Of a stretch of 64,000 bases of DNA, positions 47,220 through 57,314 are shown piece by piece. Every line of letters begins with the position of its first letter. The first letter of the stretch is position 1. The stretch covers positions 1,576,501 to 1,640,500 of the forward strand of contig NC_022571.1 of NCBI RefSeq assembly GCF_000473995.1. The letters run 5' to 3'. This DNA is from Clostridium saccharobutylicum DSM 13864. Lineage in GTDB: Bacteria; Bacillota; Clostridia; Clostridiales; Clostridiaceae. The position numbers and the translations under genes are program-made. A model generated the notes under the pieces. The model had not been told where the DNA came from. It saw only the letters and a program-made list of their open reading frames with translations, and did no database searches.

Positions 47220-47926
47220 TGAATAGATATATTTTAAATAGTGAAAATACAGAAAAAGAAACTACGAATAAATCAGAATCACAAGATAAAATGGATTCGG
47301 TAAAAGAGTTTGGAAATACAAATTTAGCTGAGAAAGACAGAGATATACAAGTATTATCAATAATTGGTCAAATAGAAGGTCATTCAGTTCTTTCGCCACA
47401 AACTAAGACAACAAAATATGAACATATTATACCTCAGTTAATAGATATTGAACAAAATGAAAAGGTTAAGGGGGTTCTTATAGTTTTAAATACAGTAGGT
47501 GGTGATGTGGAGGCGGGACTTGCAATAGCAGAAATGATTCGAAGTATGTCAAAACCAACAGTATCAATAGTTATTGGGGGAGGACATTCTATAGGGGTAC
47601 CTCTTGCGACATCTTCAAATTTTTCATTTATAACTCCATCTGCAACAATGATAGTTCATCCAGTAAGAATGAATGGATTTGTAATTGGAATAGCTCAAAC
47701 TTTTGAATATTTTAAGAAAATGCAAGAAAGAATAAATGACTTTATTGTTAGGACATCTAATATAAAGCCTAAAACATTACAGGAATTTATGCTTAAAACT
47801 GATGATTTATTAAATGATGTTGGAACAATGCTAATTGGCAAGCAAGCAGTAGAATGTGGATTGATAGATGAAGTTGGTGGAATACATGAAGCATTAGAAA
47901 AACTAAGAGAGCTTATAAATAAATAA
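47219..47926 (+). CDS. tepA: TepA/YmfB-like ClpP-family serine protease
   Basis: A 235-residue ClpP paralogue, similar to B. subtilis TepA, which sits next to spoIIIE as this gene does next to ftsK. The nucleophile serine is in IGGGHSIGVPLATSSNF (near residue 122), the His in MIVHPVRMNG (near 143). LNTVGGDVEAGLAIAEMI is the oxyanion-loop region. The first 40 residues are polar and disordered. The ribosome site is locked in a long hairpin. Confidence 0.88.
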   Translation: MNRYILNSENTEKETTNKSESQDKMDSVKEFGNTNLAEKDRDIQVLSIIGQIEGHSVLSPQTKTTKYEHIIPQLIDIEQNEKVKGVLIVLNTVGGDVEAGLAIAEMIRSMSKPTVSIVIGGGHSIGVPLATSSNFSFITPSATMIVHPVRMNGFVIGIAQTFEYFKKMQERINDFIVRTSNIKPKTLQEFMLKTDDLLNDVGTMLIGKQAVECGLIDEVGGIHEALEKLRELINK

Positions 47927-47934
47927 TGAAATTT

Positions 47935-47976
47935 ATGCGGTTATAGAAAAAATCTATAGCCGATTTTTATTTTTAG
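47935..47976 (+). terminator. Terminator after the TepA-like gene
   Basis: CGGTTATAG (47938-47946) pairs with CTATAGCCG (47954-47962), then ATTTTTATTTTT. Confidence 0.85.
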
Positions 47977-48039
47977 TGTTATCTTATTAAAGGAGAATAA
48001 TTGTTTTGTGTAGAAATAAAATAAGTGAGGTGATTAAAG

Positions 48040-50427
48040 TTGGGAAGGACTAAAGGCAAAAATAATACTGCTAAAAACACTAAAAATGATACTACAATGA
48101 ATCCAGATATAGTTGGAATAATATATATTACAACAGGACTAATACTTGCAGTAGCAATTTATACTGCTTTAGCAGGGGCATTATCATCTCTTGCACAAAC
48201 AGTATCAGGTGCAGTAATGGGAATAGGTTCAAATGTGTTACCTATTTACTTGATATATTTTGGCTTTCAATATATAAAAACAAGAGGAAATATAAATTTA
48301 AATAAAAATTTTTGGGGAATGACAATTCTAGTGATTGTTATTATGTTGACTTGTGGAATAATAAATATTCAAAGCTTGGATGAACCTAATAATTTTGTTG
48401 AGAATCTTAAAGCAATAGTTAGTAATACAACAGATACAATACATGGAGGGATAATATCATATTTTATATGTTATCCACTTTATAGATTAGTAGGAATTCT
48501 AGGCACATATATTATATTGTTTGCTTTTTCTATAATAGCTATTATTTTAATTTTCGATATCACTTTATATGATATAGGATTAAAGGCTTATAACCAAAAA
48601 GAGAAGTTAAGAAATAATAGAAAGCAGAAAGAATGGAAAAAGGAAAGTAACAAATTAGAAAAGGGGCATACTACTTTTATAAATATAGTAGAAAAAGATG
48701 AAAATGTTCCTACTGGTTCGAAAGAGAAAGAAGCATTTTTATCCGGAGTTGATAAGAAAATAAAAATTCTTGATTTTATGAAAGATTCGGTGGAAAATCA
48801 AATAGATGAGCCTAAGGCTGAAGCATTATCAGATATTCAAATAGATAATTTTTTAGATAACGTTGAAGAAAAACATACTCGTAAAAAACAAAAGCTAGAT
48901 AATGATGTCAAAGATGTAGTTAATAAAGAAATACAAGAACAAATTTCTGAATCTAAAGAAGAAGTAGAATATAGACATCCTAGCTTAGAATTATTGAAAT
49001 TAAATGGCAATACAAAACTAAAAAGTTCAGATAAAAAAGAATTAATAGAGAATGCTAATAAGCTTGAAGAAATACTATCTAATTTTGGTGTTGATGCAAA
49101 GGTTACCCAAGTAACTAAGGGACCATCCGTTACTAGATTTGAACTTCAACCAAGTCCAGGTGTTAAAGTTAGTAAGATAGTGAATTTATCAGATGATATA
49201 GCTTTAGGATTAGCTGCATCAGGAATAAGAATAGAAGCGCCGATTCCAGGAAAGGCAGCAGTTGGTATAGAAGTACCAAATACTAAACAAACAGCAGTAT
49301 TTTTAAGAGAAGTGTTGGAAAATGATGAGTTCATAGAGTCAAAGAAGAAGTTAGCATTTGCGTTAGGTAAGGATATTTCAGGTAAGTGTGTTGTAGGTGA
49401 TTTAAGTAAGATGCCACATACATTAATAGCAGGGGCCACAGGTTCTGGTAAGAGTGTATGCATAAACTCGCTTATAATAAGTTTATTATACAAGTATAAC
49501 CCGAATGAAGTTAAGCTTCTTATGGTTGATCCTAAAGTTGTTGAATTAAATGTATATAATGGAATACCACATCTTTTAATTCCAGTTGTTACTGATCCTA
49601 AAAAGGCTGCAGCTGCTTTAAACTGGGCAGTTAATGAAATGACAACCAGATATAAATTATTTGCAGATATGGGAGTTAGAAATATGGAATCTTATAATGA
49701 ATTATTTAATAAAGGGATTATAGATAAAAAGCTTCCATATATAGTTATTATTGTAGATGAGCTTGCAGATTTAATGATGGTGTGTCCAAATGATGTGGAA
49801 GATTATATTGGAAGACTAGCTCAAATGGCTAGAGCAGCTGGAATGCATTTGGTTATTGCAACACAAAGGCCATCTGTAGATGTTATAACAGGAGTAATTA
49901 AAGCTAATATACCATCAAGAATATCGTTTGCTGTTTCTTCACAAATAGATTCAAGAACAATCTTGGATAGTTCAGGAGCTGAAAAACTTCTTGGAAAAGG
50001 AGATATGCTTTACTATCCAGTAGGAGAAAGTAAGCCTTTAAGAGTTCAAGGTTGCTTTATATCAGAGGAAGAGGTTGAGCAGGTTATATCATTTATTAAG
50101 AGTGAACAAGGTGTTATAAATTATGAAGAAGATATAATTGATCATATTAATAATACTGCAGATTCAAAAGGCTTAGCAGCAGGAGAAGGAAATGATGATG
50201 TAGATGAACTTTTGAGTGAGGCAATAAATGTAGTGGTTGAGTATGAACAAGCATCGACTTCGTTTCTTCAAAGAAAGCTCAGAATTGGTTTTAATCGAGC
50301 ATCTAGAATTATGGACCAACTAGAAGAAAGGGGAATTATCTCTGAAAAAGATGGAAGTAGACCAAGGCAAGTATTAGTTACAAAGCAGCAACTTCAGGAT
50401 GAAAACAGCGACGAGAATAGCAATTAG
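48040..50427 (+). CDS. ftsK: DNA translocase FtsK/SpoIIIE
   Basis: Pumps chromosomal DNA across the division or sporulation septum. About four N-terminal membrane segments (residues 25-175) precede a charged linker. The motor has Walker A AGATGSGKSVCIN (near residue 465) and Walker B IIIVDELADLMM (near 568), with RPSVDVITGVIKANIPSRIS. The C-terminal gamma winged helix has STSFLQRKLRIGFNRASRIM (near 740). At 795 residues it is close to SpoIIIE in size. The start is TTG, preceded by GTGAGGTGA. Confidence 0.95.
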   Translation: MGRTKGKNNTAKNTKNDTTMNPDIVGIIYITTGLILAVAIYTALAGALSSLAQTVSGAVMGIGSNVLPIYLIYFGFQYIKTRGNINLNKNFWGMTILVIVIMLTCGIINIQSLDEPNNFVENLKAIVSNTTDTIHGGIISYFICYPLYRLVGILGTYIILFAFSIIAIILIFDITLYDIGLKAYNQKEKLRNNRKQKEWKKESNKLEKGHTTFINIVEKDENVPTGSKEKEAFLSGVDKKIKILDFMKDSVENQIDEPKAEALSDIQIDNFLDNVEEKHTRKKQKLDNDVKDVVNKEIQEQISESKEEVEYRHPSLELLKLNGNTKLKSSDKKELIENANKLEEILSNFGVDAKVTQVTKGPSVTRFELQPSPGVKVSKIVNLSDDIALGLAASGIRIEAPIPGKAAVGIEVPNTKQTAVFLREVLENDEFIESKKKLAFALGKDISGKCVVGDLSKMPHTLIAGATGSGKSVCINSLIISLLYKYNPNEVKLLMVDPKVVELNVYNGIPHLLIPVVTDPKKAAAALNWAVNEMTTRYKLFADMGVRNMESYNELFNKGIIDKKLPYIVIIVDELADLMMVCPNDVEDYIGRLAQMARAAGMHLVIATQRPSVDVITGVIKANIPSRISFAVSSQIDSRTILDSSGAEKLLGKGDMLYYPVGESKPLRVQGCFISEEEVEQVISFIKSEQGVINYEEDIIDHINNTADSKGLAAGEGNDDVDELLSEAINVVVEYEQASTSFLQRKLRIGFNRASRIMDQLEERGIISEKDGSRPRQVLVTKQQLQDENSDENSN

Positions 50428-50557
50428 GAACATTCAAATATAAAATTTAATTAGTATATTTGTTTAGTACAATAAGATATGTAATACTAGTGACTTGTAA
50501 ATTATAGTGTTAATTTGCTATAATTAAAGCTACTAGAAAACAGGAGGATTTAAAGAC

Positions 50558-51952
50558 TTGAACGGAAATAATATAGAAATTGTAAAAGATCAAATAAGAG
50601 TTAAGGCTAATCATGATAAATATAAAGTGGGAATGGTAAGTTTAGGATGCGATAAAAATAGAGTGGATTCAGAAATAATACTAGGTAACATGAGTACTGA
50701 ATATGAGATAACTAATAATCCTAAAAATGCAGATATAATTATAGTAAATACATGTGGATTTATAGAAAGTGCTAAACAAGAATCTATAGATACAATACTA
50801 GAAATGGCAGAATATAAAAATTCTTATAAATGTAAATTGCTTATAGCTACAGGATGCCTTACACAAAGGTATGGCGAAGAATTAGGTCAATTAATACCTG
50901 AAATAGATTTAATGCTTGGTGTTAATGATTATAATAAAATAAATGAGTTTATAACACAATTTATACAAGGAAATAAAATGGCAGAAGAACTTTTGGGTTA
51001 TTCTGATGAAAATATAAATGAAGGAAAGAGAATTCTTACAACACAAAAAGAGACTGCTTATATTAGAATTGCAGAAGGATGTAACAATTTTTGTACATAT
51101 TGTATAATTCCTAAAATTAGAGGGAAATTTAGAAGTAGAAGAATTGAAAATATAATAAATGAAGCCAAAGAACTAAGTAATGCTGGAGTTAAAGAATTAA
51201 TTCTTATAGCTCAAGATACAACTTTATATGGTAGTGATATATATAATAAAAAGAGTCTTCATATATTATTACAGGAATTATCTAAAGTTGAAGGAATAAA
51301 GTGGATAAGAGTACTCTATTGCTATCCTGAAGAAATTTATGATGAACTTATAGATGAAATTGCAAACAATGATAAAGTTGTAAAATACTTAGATTTACCA
51401 ATACAACATATAAGTGATCATATTTTAAAACTTATGGGAAGAAAAACTACTAAGCAGACTATATTAGGTAAAATAGATAAGCTTAGACAAAGAATTCCAG
51501 GAATGATAATAAGAACTACTTTTATTGTTGGTTTTCCTCAAGAAACTCAAGAGGACTTCAATGAAATTAAGGATTTTCTAAAAGAATACAAACTTGATAA
51601 AGTAGGGGTGTTCACTTATTCACAAGAAGAAGATACTCCAGCTTCTAAAATGGATGGACAAATATCCGAAGAAGTAAAGAAAAATAGAGAAGAAACATTA
51701 ATGTTATTACAAAAAGATATATCAGAAGAGTTAAATAAATTGAAAATTGGAAAGTTATATGATATTCTTGTTGAAGGATATGATGGAGAATGTTATATGG
51801 GAAGAAGTTATGAGATGGCACCAGATATTGATGCGAATGTATTCTTTAAATCATTAGACAGCATAGAAATTGGCACATTTATTAGAGTGAAAATAACAAA
51901 AAATATGGATTATGATTTAGTAGGAGTTGTTGTTGATGAACCTTGCAAATAA
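50558..51952 (+). CDS. rimO: Ribosomal protein S12 methylthiotransferase RimO
   Basis: A radical-SAM enzyme that methylthiolates S12 Asp88. An N-terminal UPF0004 domain ([20 protein letters not shown]), a radical-SAM triad C-x3-C-x2-C in [16 protein letters not shown] (near residue 174), and a C-terminal TRAM domain make 464 residues. The TTG start follows CAGGAGG by 10 bases and gives about 20 residues more than the shortest relatives. It overlaps pgsA. Confidence 0.95.
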   Translation: MNGNNIEIVKDQIRVKANHDKYKVGMVSLGCDKNRVDSEIILGNMSTEYEITNNPKNADIIIVNTCGFIESAKQESIDTILEMAEYKNSYKCKLLIATGCLTQRYGEELGQLIPEIDLMLGVNDYNKINEFITQFIQGNKMAEELLGYSDENINEGKRILTTQKETAYIRIAEGCNNFCTYCIIPKIRGKFRSRRIENIINEAKELSNAGVKELILIAQDTTLYGSDIYNKKSLHILLQELSKVEGIKWIRVLYCYPEEIYDELIDEIANNDKVVKYLDLPIQHISDHILKLMGRKTTKQTILGKIDKLRQRIPGMIIRTTFIVGFPQETQEDFNEIKDFLKEYKLDKVGVFTYSQEEDTPASKMDGQISEEVKKNREETLMLLQKDISEELNKLKIGKLYDILVEGYDGECYMGRSYEMAPDIDANVFFKSLDSIEIGTFIRVKITKNMDYDLVGVVVDEPCK

Positions 51953-52526
51953 ATTAACTTTAATTAGAATAGTTTTAGTTCCTATATTTTTAATATTTAT
52001 AGCAACTAAACAAATACCCTATGGAAGTGCAATTGCAACTTTCATATTTGTATTAGCTTCAATAACAGACAAATTAGACGGATATATTGCTAGAAGTAGA
52101 AATCAAATAACTAATTTTGGGAAATTTATGGATCCATTAGCAGATAAATTATTAGTTACTGCAGCGTTAATATCTTTGGTTGAATTACATATAGTACCTG
52201 CATGGGCGGCAGTTGTTATAATTGCACGTGAATTTGCTGTATCAGGTTTGCGCTCAATAGCCGCAGCACAAGGAAAAGTTATTGCTGCCAGCTGGTGGGG
52301 AAAAATTAAAACTGTAATACAGATAATAGCAATAATTTTAATGCTATTAAAGGTAAATATACATGATATACGTTATGTTAAACAATTAGTAGCTAGCAAT
52401 TATTACTTTAAAGAATTTTTTAACATAGTACCATATGTAATGCTTATGGTGGCAGTTGCTATAACTTTAGTTTCTGGTTACGACTATTTTAAAAAGAACA
52501 AAGATGCTGTAGCTATAGATAAGTAA
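51936..52526 (+). CDS. pgsA: CDP-diacylglycerol-glycerol-3-phosphate 3-phosphatidyltransferase
   Basis: Makes phosphatidylglycerol phosphate from CDP-diacylglycerol, the product of CdsA. The signature D-x2-D-G-x2-A-R-x8-G-x3-D-x3-D is seen in [13 protein letters not shown] and [12 protein letters not shown] (near residues 44-73). It has about 196 residues and four to five membrane segments. ATG 51936 is chosen over three TTG codons just before it because TAGGAG is spaced best. It overlaps rimO by 17 bases. Confidence 0.93.
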   Translation: MNLANKLTLIRIVLVPIFLIFIATKQIPYGSAIATFIFVLASITDKLDGYIARSRNQITNFGKFMDPLADKLLVTAALISLVELHIVPAWAAVVIIAREFAVSGLRSIAAAQGKVIAASWWGKIKTVIQIIAIILMLLKVNIHDIRYVKQLVASNYYFKEFFNIVPYVMLMVAVAITLVSGYDYFKKNKDAVAIDK

Positions 52527-52609
52527 GAATTATATATTTAAGAATATTAATTAAAATAAAGTTGAAAAAAATATGTTTAGAAATATTAAATATGGATATA
52601 ACTTTAGAT

Positions 52610-52646
52610 GGTTCCTTCTTTTGTATATAAAGAAGGGGCTTTTCTT
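52610..52646 (+). terminator. Terminator between pgsA and recA
   Basis: CCTTCTTT pairs with AAAGAAGG, then GGCTTTTC. The U tract is short, so it is moderate. Confidence 0.6.
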
Positions 52647-52657
52647 AGAATTAATTA

Positions 52658-52705
52658 TTGACTATAGTATATAATTAATTTATAATCAAATAAGAACATA
52701 AGTTC
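52658..52705 (+). promoter_or_regulatory. recA: recA promoter with LexA-type SOS box
   Basis: TTGACT (52658-52663), 17 bases and TATAAT (52681-52686) form a near-consensus promoter. GAACATAAGTTC (52694-52705) just after the -10 fits the Gram-positive LexA (DinR) operator GAAC-N4-GTTC and would cover the transcription start. Confidence 0.85.
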
Positions 52706-52725
52706 GATGAGAGGAAGGTTGTATT

Positions 52726-53802
52726 ATGGGAATTATAGATGCGGAAAAATTAAAAGCCATTGAAAGCGCAATGAGTCATATAGAAAAGCAATTTGGAAAA
52801 GGTGCAGTAATGAAATTAGGAGACCATAATATTTCTAATATGGATGCTATTTCAACAGGATGCTTAGATTTAGATATATGTTTAGGAATAGGTGGAGTAC
52901 CTAAAGGAAGAATTATTGAAATTTATGGACCTGAAAGTTCAGGTAAAACTACAGTTGCATTACATATAGCTGCAGAATCACAAAAGAAAGGTGGAGCAGT
53001 AGGATATATAGATGCAGAGCATGCATTAGATCCTAGTTATGCTCAAAAACTTGGAGTAGATGTTGATAGCTTAATAATATCTCAACCAGATACAGGAGAG
53101 CAAGGTCTTGAAATTGCAGAAGCTTTAGTACGTTCAGGTGCAATTGATGTTTTAGTAATTGACTCTGTTGCAGCATTGGTACCTAAAGCAGAAATTGAAG
53201 GCGAAATGGGAGATTCACATATTGGTCTTCAAGCTAGACTTATGTCACAAGCATTAAGAAAATTAGCAGGAACATTAAACAAGACTAATTGTGTTGCTAT
53301 ATTTATAAATCAATTAAGAGAAAAAGTTGGAGTTATGTTTGGTTCTCCAGAAACAACAACAGGAGGAAGAGCGCTAAAGTTCTATGCATCAGTAAGACTT
53401 GATATTAGAAGAATAGATTCTATAAAACAAGGAGATACTATTATTGGCAATAGAACAAGAGTAAAAGTCATGAAGAATAAGGTGGCACCACCATTCAAAC
53501 AAGCTGAATTCGATATTATGTATAATGAAGGTATTTCACGAACAGGTAATATTGTTGATGTTGGAGTTAAAGAAGAGATAGTTCAAAAAAGTGGAGCTTG
53601 GTTTTCATATGGTGATATAAGATTAGGTCAAGGAAGAGAAAATGCTAAGATATACTTGAAAGAGAATCCTGAAGTAGCATTAGAAATAGAAAATAAAATT
53701 AGAGAAAAATATAATCTTCCAAAAGCAGAATTATTTAAAGAAGATTCAGCAAAAGAAGATAATAATGATAGCAAGTCAGATACAAAAAATACCGAAAAAT
53801 AA
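52726..53802 (+). CDS. recA: Recombinase A
   Basis: Strand-exchange ATPase and LexA co-protease. Walker [14 protein letters not shown] (near residue 68), [20 protein letters not shown] (near 142) and the L2/ATPase segment [20 protein letters not shown] are intact. It has 358 residues with an acidic, Lys/Asp-rich tail typical of the family. The ribosome site is GAGGAAGG. The gene is monocistronic, with its own LexA-type operator and a following hairpin. Confidence 0.98.
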   Translation: MGIIDAEKLKAIESAMSHIEKQFGKGAVMKLGDHNISNMDAISTGCLDLDICLGIGGVPKGRIIEIYGPESSGKTTVALHIAAESQKKGGAVGYIDAEHALDPSYAQKLGVDVDSLIISQPDTGEQGLEIAEALVRSGAIDVLVIDSVAALVPKAEIEGEMGDSHIGLQARLMSQALRKLAGTLNKTNCVAIFINQLREKVGVMFGSPETTTGGRALKFYASVRLDIRRIDSIKQGDTIIGNRTRVKVMKNKVAPPFKQAEFDIMYNEGISRTGNIVDVGVKEEIVQKSGAWFSYGDIRLGQGRENAKIYLKENPEVALEIENKIREKYNLPKAELFKEDSAKEDNNDSKSDTKNTEK

Positions 53803-53820
53803 AATATTAAAAATTACAAA

Positions 53821-53866
53821 ATATAGCTACAGGTATGTTAATTAATATCTGTAGCTATATTTAGAA
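53821..53866 (+). terminator. recA terminator
   Basis: ATATAGCTACAG (53821-53832) and CTGTAGCTATAT (53849-53860) are perfectly complementary. The U tract is weak. Confidence 0.7.
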
Positions 53867-54056
53867 TATTCAAGTATAAATCAGTATAATGAAGGATATA
53901 ATCAATATATGGGCAAACTTGACATAATTTTATTTTTAATATAGAATGAAAAGGAATACTGGTTTATCATTATTCATAATGCAGTGAGAAGAGTATGACA
54001 CCTACTTACTTTCTTGTTAGTATAAATGAGAAATTAATAAATTAGGAGGTGTTTAT

Positions 54057-55598
54057 GTGGAACTAGCGGTAATGATATTAATAGATTTAGTTGTCTTATT
54101 AATATTAGGAATAGTGGTTTATAAAACAATTCAAAATACAACAAAAAATAAAATAGAATCGCTTGAAAAAGAAGCGGAAGAAGTTCTAGAAAGAGCTAAA
54201 AGAGATGCTGAATCTACTAAAAAAGAATCAATCCTTGAAGCAAAAGAAGAACTTCACAAATTAAGAAATGATTTTGATAAGGAATCTCGTGAGAGAAGAA
54301 ATGAGATTCAGAGGCTTGAAAGAAGAGTAATTCAGAGAGAAGAAGCACTTGATAAAAAAGGTGAGATTCTTGAGAAAAAAGACGAAACAATCAATCAGAG
54401 AATGCTTGAAGTAGATCAAGTAGAAGCAAAGGTACAGGAGCTTTATGACGAAAGAAGAGCAGAATTAGAAAGAATTTCAGCTCTTTCTAGTGAAGAAGCT
54501 CGTCAAATTCTTTTAGATGAAATTAGAAAAGAAATTACACATGATACAGCTTTAATGATAAAAGACATTGAAGGTAAAGCAAAGGAAGAAGCAGATAAAA
54601 GAGCAAGAGAAATAATTACAACTGCAATTCAAAGATGCGCTGCTGATCATGTGTCAGAATCAACTGTACACGTTGTTGCACTACCGAATGATGAGATGAA
54701 GGGTAGAATAATAGGTAGAGAAGGAAGAAACATTAGAACCTTAGAAACTTTAACAGGAGTAGATTTAATTATAGATGATACTCCGGAAGCAGTCATTCTT
54801 TCTAGCTTCGATCCAATAAGACGTGAAGTCGCAAGAATGGCACTTGAAAAGTTAATAGTGGATGGCAGAATACATCCAGCAAGAATCGAAGAGATGGTTG
54901 AAAGAGCAACTAAGGACGTAGAAAATAGTATAAAAGAAGAAGGGGAACAAGCGGCCCTTGAAACTAGCGTACATGGATTACATCCAGAAATTATAAGACT
55001 TCTTGGTAGATTAAAGTATAGAACTAGTTATGGTCAAAATGTTTTAAAACATTCTATAGAAGTTTCATACTTAGCTGGTTTAATGGCTTCAGAGCTAGGT
55101 TTAGATGTTACTCTAGCTAAAAGAGCAGGATTGCTGCATGATATTGGTAAAGCGGTTGATCAGGAACAAGAAGGACCTCATGCTTTAATTGGTGGGGATC
55201 TTGCTAAGAAATATCATGAATCACCATTAGTAATAAATGCAATAGCAGCCCATCATTCAGATGTAGAAATGCAATCTCTAGAAGCAGTATTGGTTCAAGC
55301 AGCAGATGCAATATCAGCAGCTAGACCTGGTGCAAGGAGAGAAACATTAGAAGCATACATTAAGAGATTGGAAAAGTTAGAGGAAATTGCAAATTCGTAT
55401 GAAGGTGTAGAAAAGTCATATGCCATTCAAGCTGGTAGAGAGATTAGAATTATGGTTAAACCAGAAAAAGTTGATGATATTGGCACAATTGAACTAGCAC
55501 ATAATTTAGTTAAGAGTGTTGAAGAGCAACTTGAATATCCAGGACAAATTAAAATTAATGTTATAAGAGAGACTAGAGCAGTGGATTTTGCTAAATAG
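54057..55598 (+). CDS. rny: Ribonuclease Y
   Basis: A membrane-anchored endoribonuclease that initiates mRNA decay in Firmicutes. It has an N-terminal membrane helix ([17 protein letters not shown]), a long Glu/Lys/Arg-rich coiled coil (residues 30-200), a KH domain with [20 protein letters not shown] (near 218) and an HD domain with [11 protein letters not shown] (near 360). Full length at 513 residues. The start is GTG, 5 bases after TAGGAGGTG. Confidence 0.96.
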   Translation: MELAVMILIDLVVLLILGIVVYKTIQNTTKNKIESLEKEAEEVLERAKRDAESTKKESILEAKEELHKLRNDFDKESRERRNEIQRLERRVIQREEALDKKGEILEKKDETINQRMLEVDQVEAKVQELYDERRAELERISALSSEEARQILLDEIRKEITHDTALMIKDIEGKAKEEADKRAREIITTAIQRCAADHVSESTVHVVALPNDEMKGRIIGREGRNIRTLETLTGVDLIIDDTPEAVILSSFDPIRREVARMALEKLIVDGRIHPARIEEMVERATKDVENSIKEEGEQAALETSVHGLHPEIIRLLGRLKYRTSYGQNVLKHSIEVSYLAGLMASELGLDVTLAKRAGLLHDIGKAVDQEQEGPHALIGGDLAKKYHESPLVINAIAAHHSDVEMQSLEAVLVQAADAISAARPGARRETLEAYIKRLEKLEEIANSYEGVEKSYAIQAGREIRIMVKPEKVDDIGTIELAHNLVKSVEEQLEYPGQIKINVIRETRAVDFAK

Positions 55599-55602
55599 TT
55601 AC

Positions 55603-55650
55603 AATAAAGTATGTTTTGTTTAATAACAAAATATACTTTATTTTTTATTT
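55603..55650 (+). terminator. rny terminator
   Basis: An 18-bp stem (AATAAAGTATGTTTTGTT with its near complement, one G-U pair) has a 4-base loop and a T6 tail. Confidence 0.9.
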
Positions 55651-55690
55651 ATGAAAATAAAAAATAAAATTTAATATTTTTTATTTTTTA

Positions 55691-55719
55691 AAAGGAATTT
55701 CCAAAATTATATAGAATAT
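55691..55719 (+). promoter_or_regulatory. Sigma-H-type promoter of spoVS
   Basis: AAAGGAATT (55691-55699), 11 bases, ATAGAATAT (55711-55719). This fits every position of the sigma-H consensus RnAGGAwWW-N11/12-RnnGAATww. spoVS is a sigma-H gene in B. subtilis. Confidence 0.75.
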
Positions 55720-55768
55720 ATTATAATGTAAACGATTTGCATAATAGATTGTAGGAGGAATAATAAAA

Positions 55769-56029
55769 ATGGAAGTATTAAAAGTATCAACAAAATCAAA
55801 TCCAAATTCTGTAGCAGGAGCCCTTGCAGCGATTATAAAAGAGAAGAATATAGCTGAAATTCAAGCTGTGGGAGCAGGTGCAATTAATCAAGCTGTAAAA
55901 GCTATTGCCATAGCAAGAGGCTTTATTGCCCCAAGTGGGAAAGATATTGTTTGTATACCAGCTTTTACAGATATACAAATAGATGGAGAGGAAAGAACAG
56001 CTATAAAATTAATTGTACAGCCTAGATAA
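55769..56029 (+). CDS. spoVS: Stage V sporulation protein S
   Basis: An 86-residue Alba-like protein required for later sporulation stages in B. subtilis. The sequence EVLKVSTKSNPNSVAGALAA to KDIVCIPAFTDIQIDGEERT is very highly conserved across Firmicutes. The ribosome site is TAGGAGGAA. A sigma-H-type promoter precedes it, linking it to entry into sporulation. Confidence 0.97.
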   Translation: MEVLKVSTKSNPNSVAGALAAIIKEKNIAEIQAVGAGAINQAVKAIAIARGFIAPSGKDIVCIPAFTDIQIDGEERTAIKLIVQPR

Positions 56030-56071
56030 CAAAATTAGCGTTAATTCAAGCAACAACAATTAATTTTTAAG

Positions 56072-56100
56072 TTGAAATTATTTATAAAAACGTTTATACT
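56072..56100 (+). promoter_or_regulatory. HPr gene promoter
   Basis: TTGAAA (56072-56077), 17 bases, TATACT (56095-56100). Confidence 0.65.
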
Positions 56101-56152
56101 ATAATAGTTAAATGCTATATTTATTAATTTTTTTGTAAAGAGGTGTATATTA

Positions 56153-56413
56153 ATGATAGCAAAAGAAGCTGTTGTAAAAAACGGATCAGGTCTTCATGCT
56201 AGACCAGCAACATTATTAGTTAAGAAAGCTTCATCATTTAAATCTGACGTTAGTATAGAATATAACGGTAAGAAAGCAAATGTAAAGAGCTTAATTGGAG
56301 TTTTATCTTTAGCAGTAACTAAAGATGCAACAATTAAAGTTGTAGCTTCAGGAGATGACGAAGCTTTAGCAGTTGAAGAAATTGTTAAATTAGTTGAAAA
56401 TTTAGAAGACTAA
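56153..56413 (+). CDS. ptsH: Phosphocarrier protein HPr
   Basis: An 86-residue HPr. The PTS phosphorylation site His15 is in SGLHARPA and the HPr-kinase site Ser46 is in VKSLIGVLSL, so it has both sugar-transport and catabolite-repression residues. It is therefore HPr rather than Crh, which lacks His15. No ptsI is adjacent; the gene stands alone with its own promoter and terminator next to spoVS. Confidence 0.95.
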   Translation: MIAKEAVVKNGSGLHARPATLLVKKASSFKSDVSIEYNGKKANVKSLIGVLSLAVTKDATIKVVASGDDEALAVEEIVKLVENLED

Positions 56414-56424
56414 TATACAATGCT

Positions 56425-56456
56425 AGGTTCCATATTTTAAATATGGAACCTTTTCT
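56425..56456 (+). terminator. ptsH terminator
   Basis: GGTTCCATAT (56426-56435) and ATATGGAACC (56441-56450) with a TTTTC tail. Confidence 0.88.
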
Positions 56457-56596
56457 ATTATAAATTACAAATATATAAGCAAAAAAGCTACAACAATAAT
56501 TAGTGATAAAGATTTGAATTAGCCTTTTGTTTAATAATTTAATAACTTATATATTGATTAAATATGCTTTTAATATAATTATAATTTAAGAGTTAT

Positions 56597-56815
56597 TTAA
56601 TCATCACTATCTATATAGTTACATTTGAATACTAATGTAGATAGGTTTATGGCACTCACCAAAATAACTACATAAACAAGTCGTTCAATTAGTGGAGCCT
56701 CTCTAAGTAATATATCGATTAAATTAAAATCAAATAATCCAATTAATCCCCAATTTATAGAACCCATTAAAACTAATAGTAAAGATAATTTATCAAAGAA
56801 ATTCAACTTGTACAT
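56597..56815 (-). CDS. DUF378 family small membrane protein
   Basis: A 72-residue protein with two hydrophobic segments (about residues 8-30 and 43-64). The SLLLVLMGSINWGLIGLFDF motif identifies the DUF378 (YuzA-like) family of unknown function. The reverse-strand ribosome site GGAGTG lies before the ATG. A reverse promoter is seen at 56856-56884 (TTGTTA, 17 bases, TATTAT). Confidence 0.85.
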   Translation of the reverse strand: MYKLNFFDKLSLLLVLMGSINWGLIGLFDFNLIDILLREAPLIERLVYVVILVSAINLSTLVFKCNYIDSDD

Positions 56816-56855
56816 AAAATTTCACTCCAATCTTTAAAAAACTGAAAAATTAAAG

Positions 56856-56884
56856 ATAATATATAAAGGTTATAATTTTAACAA
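56856..56884 (-). promoter_or_regulatory. Promoter of the DUF378 gene
   Basis: On the reverse strand TTGTTA (56884-56879), 17 bases, TATTAT (56861-56856). The remainder of the 500-base gap to purB (56885-57240) is very A/T-rich and holds nothing I can name. Confidence 0.55.
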
Positions 56885-57255
56885 TTAGATTAATCTTAGA
56901 AGGTATACTTTAGATAGTATATAAATCTAGGCATAAAAATATAAAATAAGTAAATGTTTTTATTTGTAATTATGTTTAATATATATGTTGCAATGTGATT
57001 TATTTATTCCCTAGTGATGCTGTACATAATTTCAATGTACAATTCAATATTTAACATATATATCTTAAATATAATGTCTAATATATATATATGATTTTTG
57101 ATTACAATAATAACAAAAAGTTTAATTTAAATAAAAAATATTAATTATAGAATTCTAATTGTTAATGTAAAGTATAAATTATGTGCGAGAAGTACAAAGT
57201 ATAATATATATTATTGTAAAATTATAAAATTCCATGAGCAAAAATGAAAAAAATA

Positions 57256-57264
57256 TGTTATAAT
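57256..57264 (+). promoter_or_regulatory. purB extended -10 promoter
   Basis: TGTTATAAT is an extended -10 (TG-N-TATAAT) 50 bases before purB, with no good -35. ACGAAT and ATTCGT flank the transcript start region as an inverted pair. Confidence 0.55.
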
Positions 57265-57314
57265 ACGAATGATGAAATAAAAAAAATAAAATATATTCGT
57301 GTGGAGGTTTTTTA

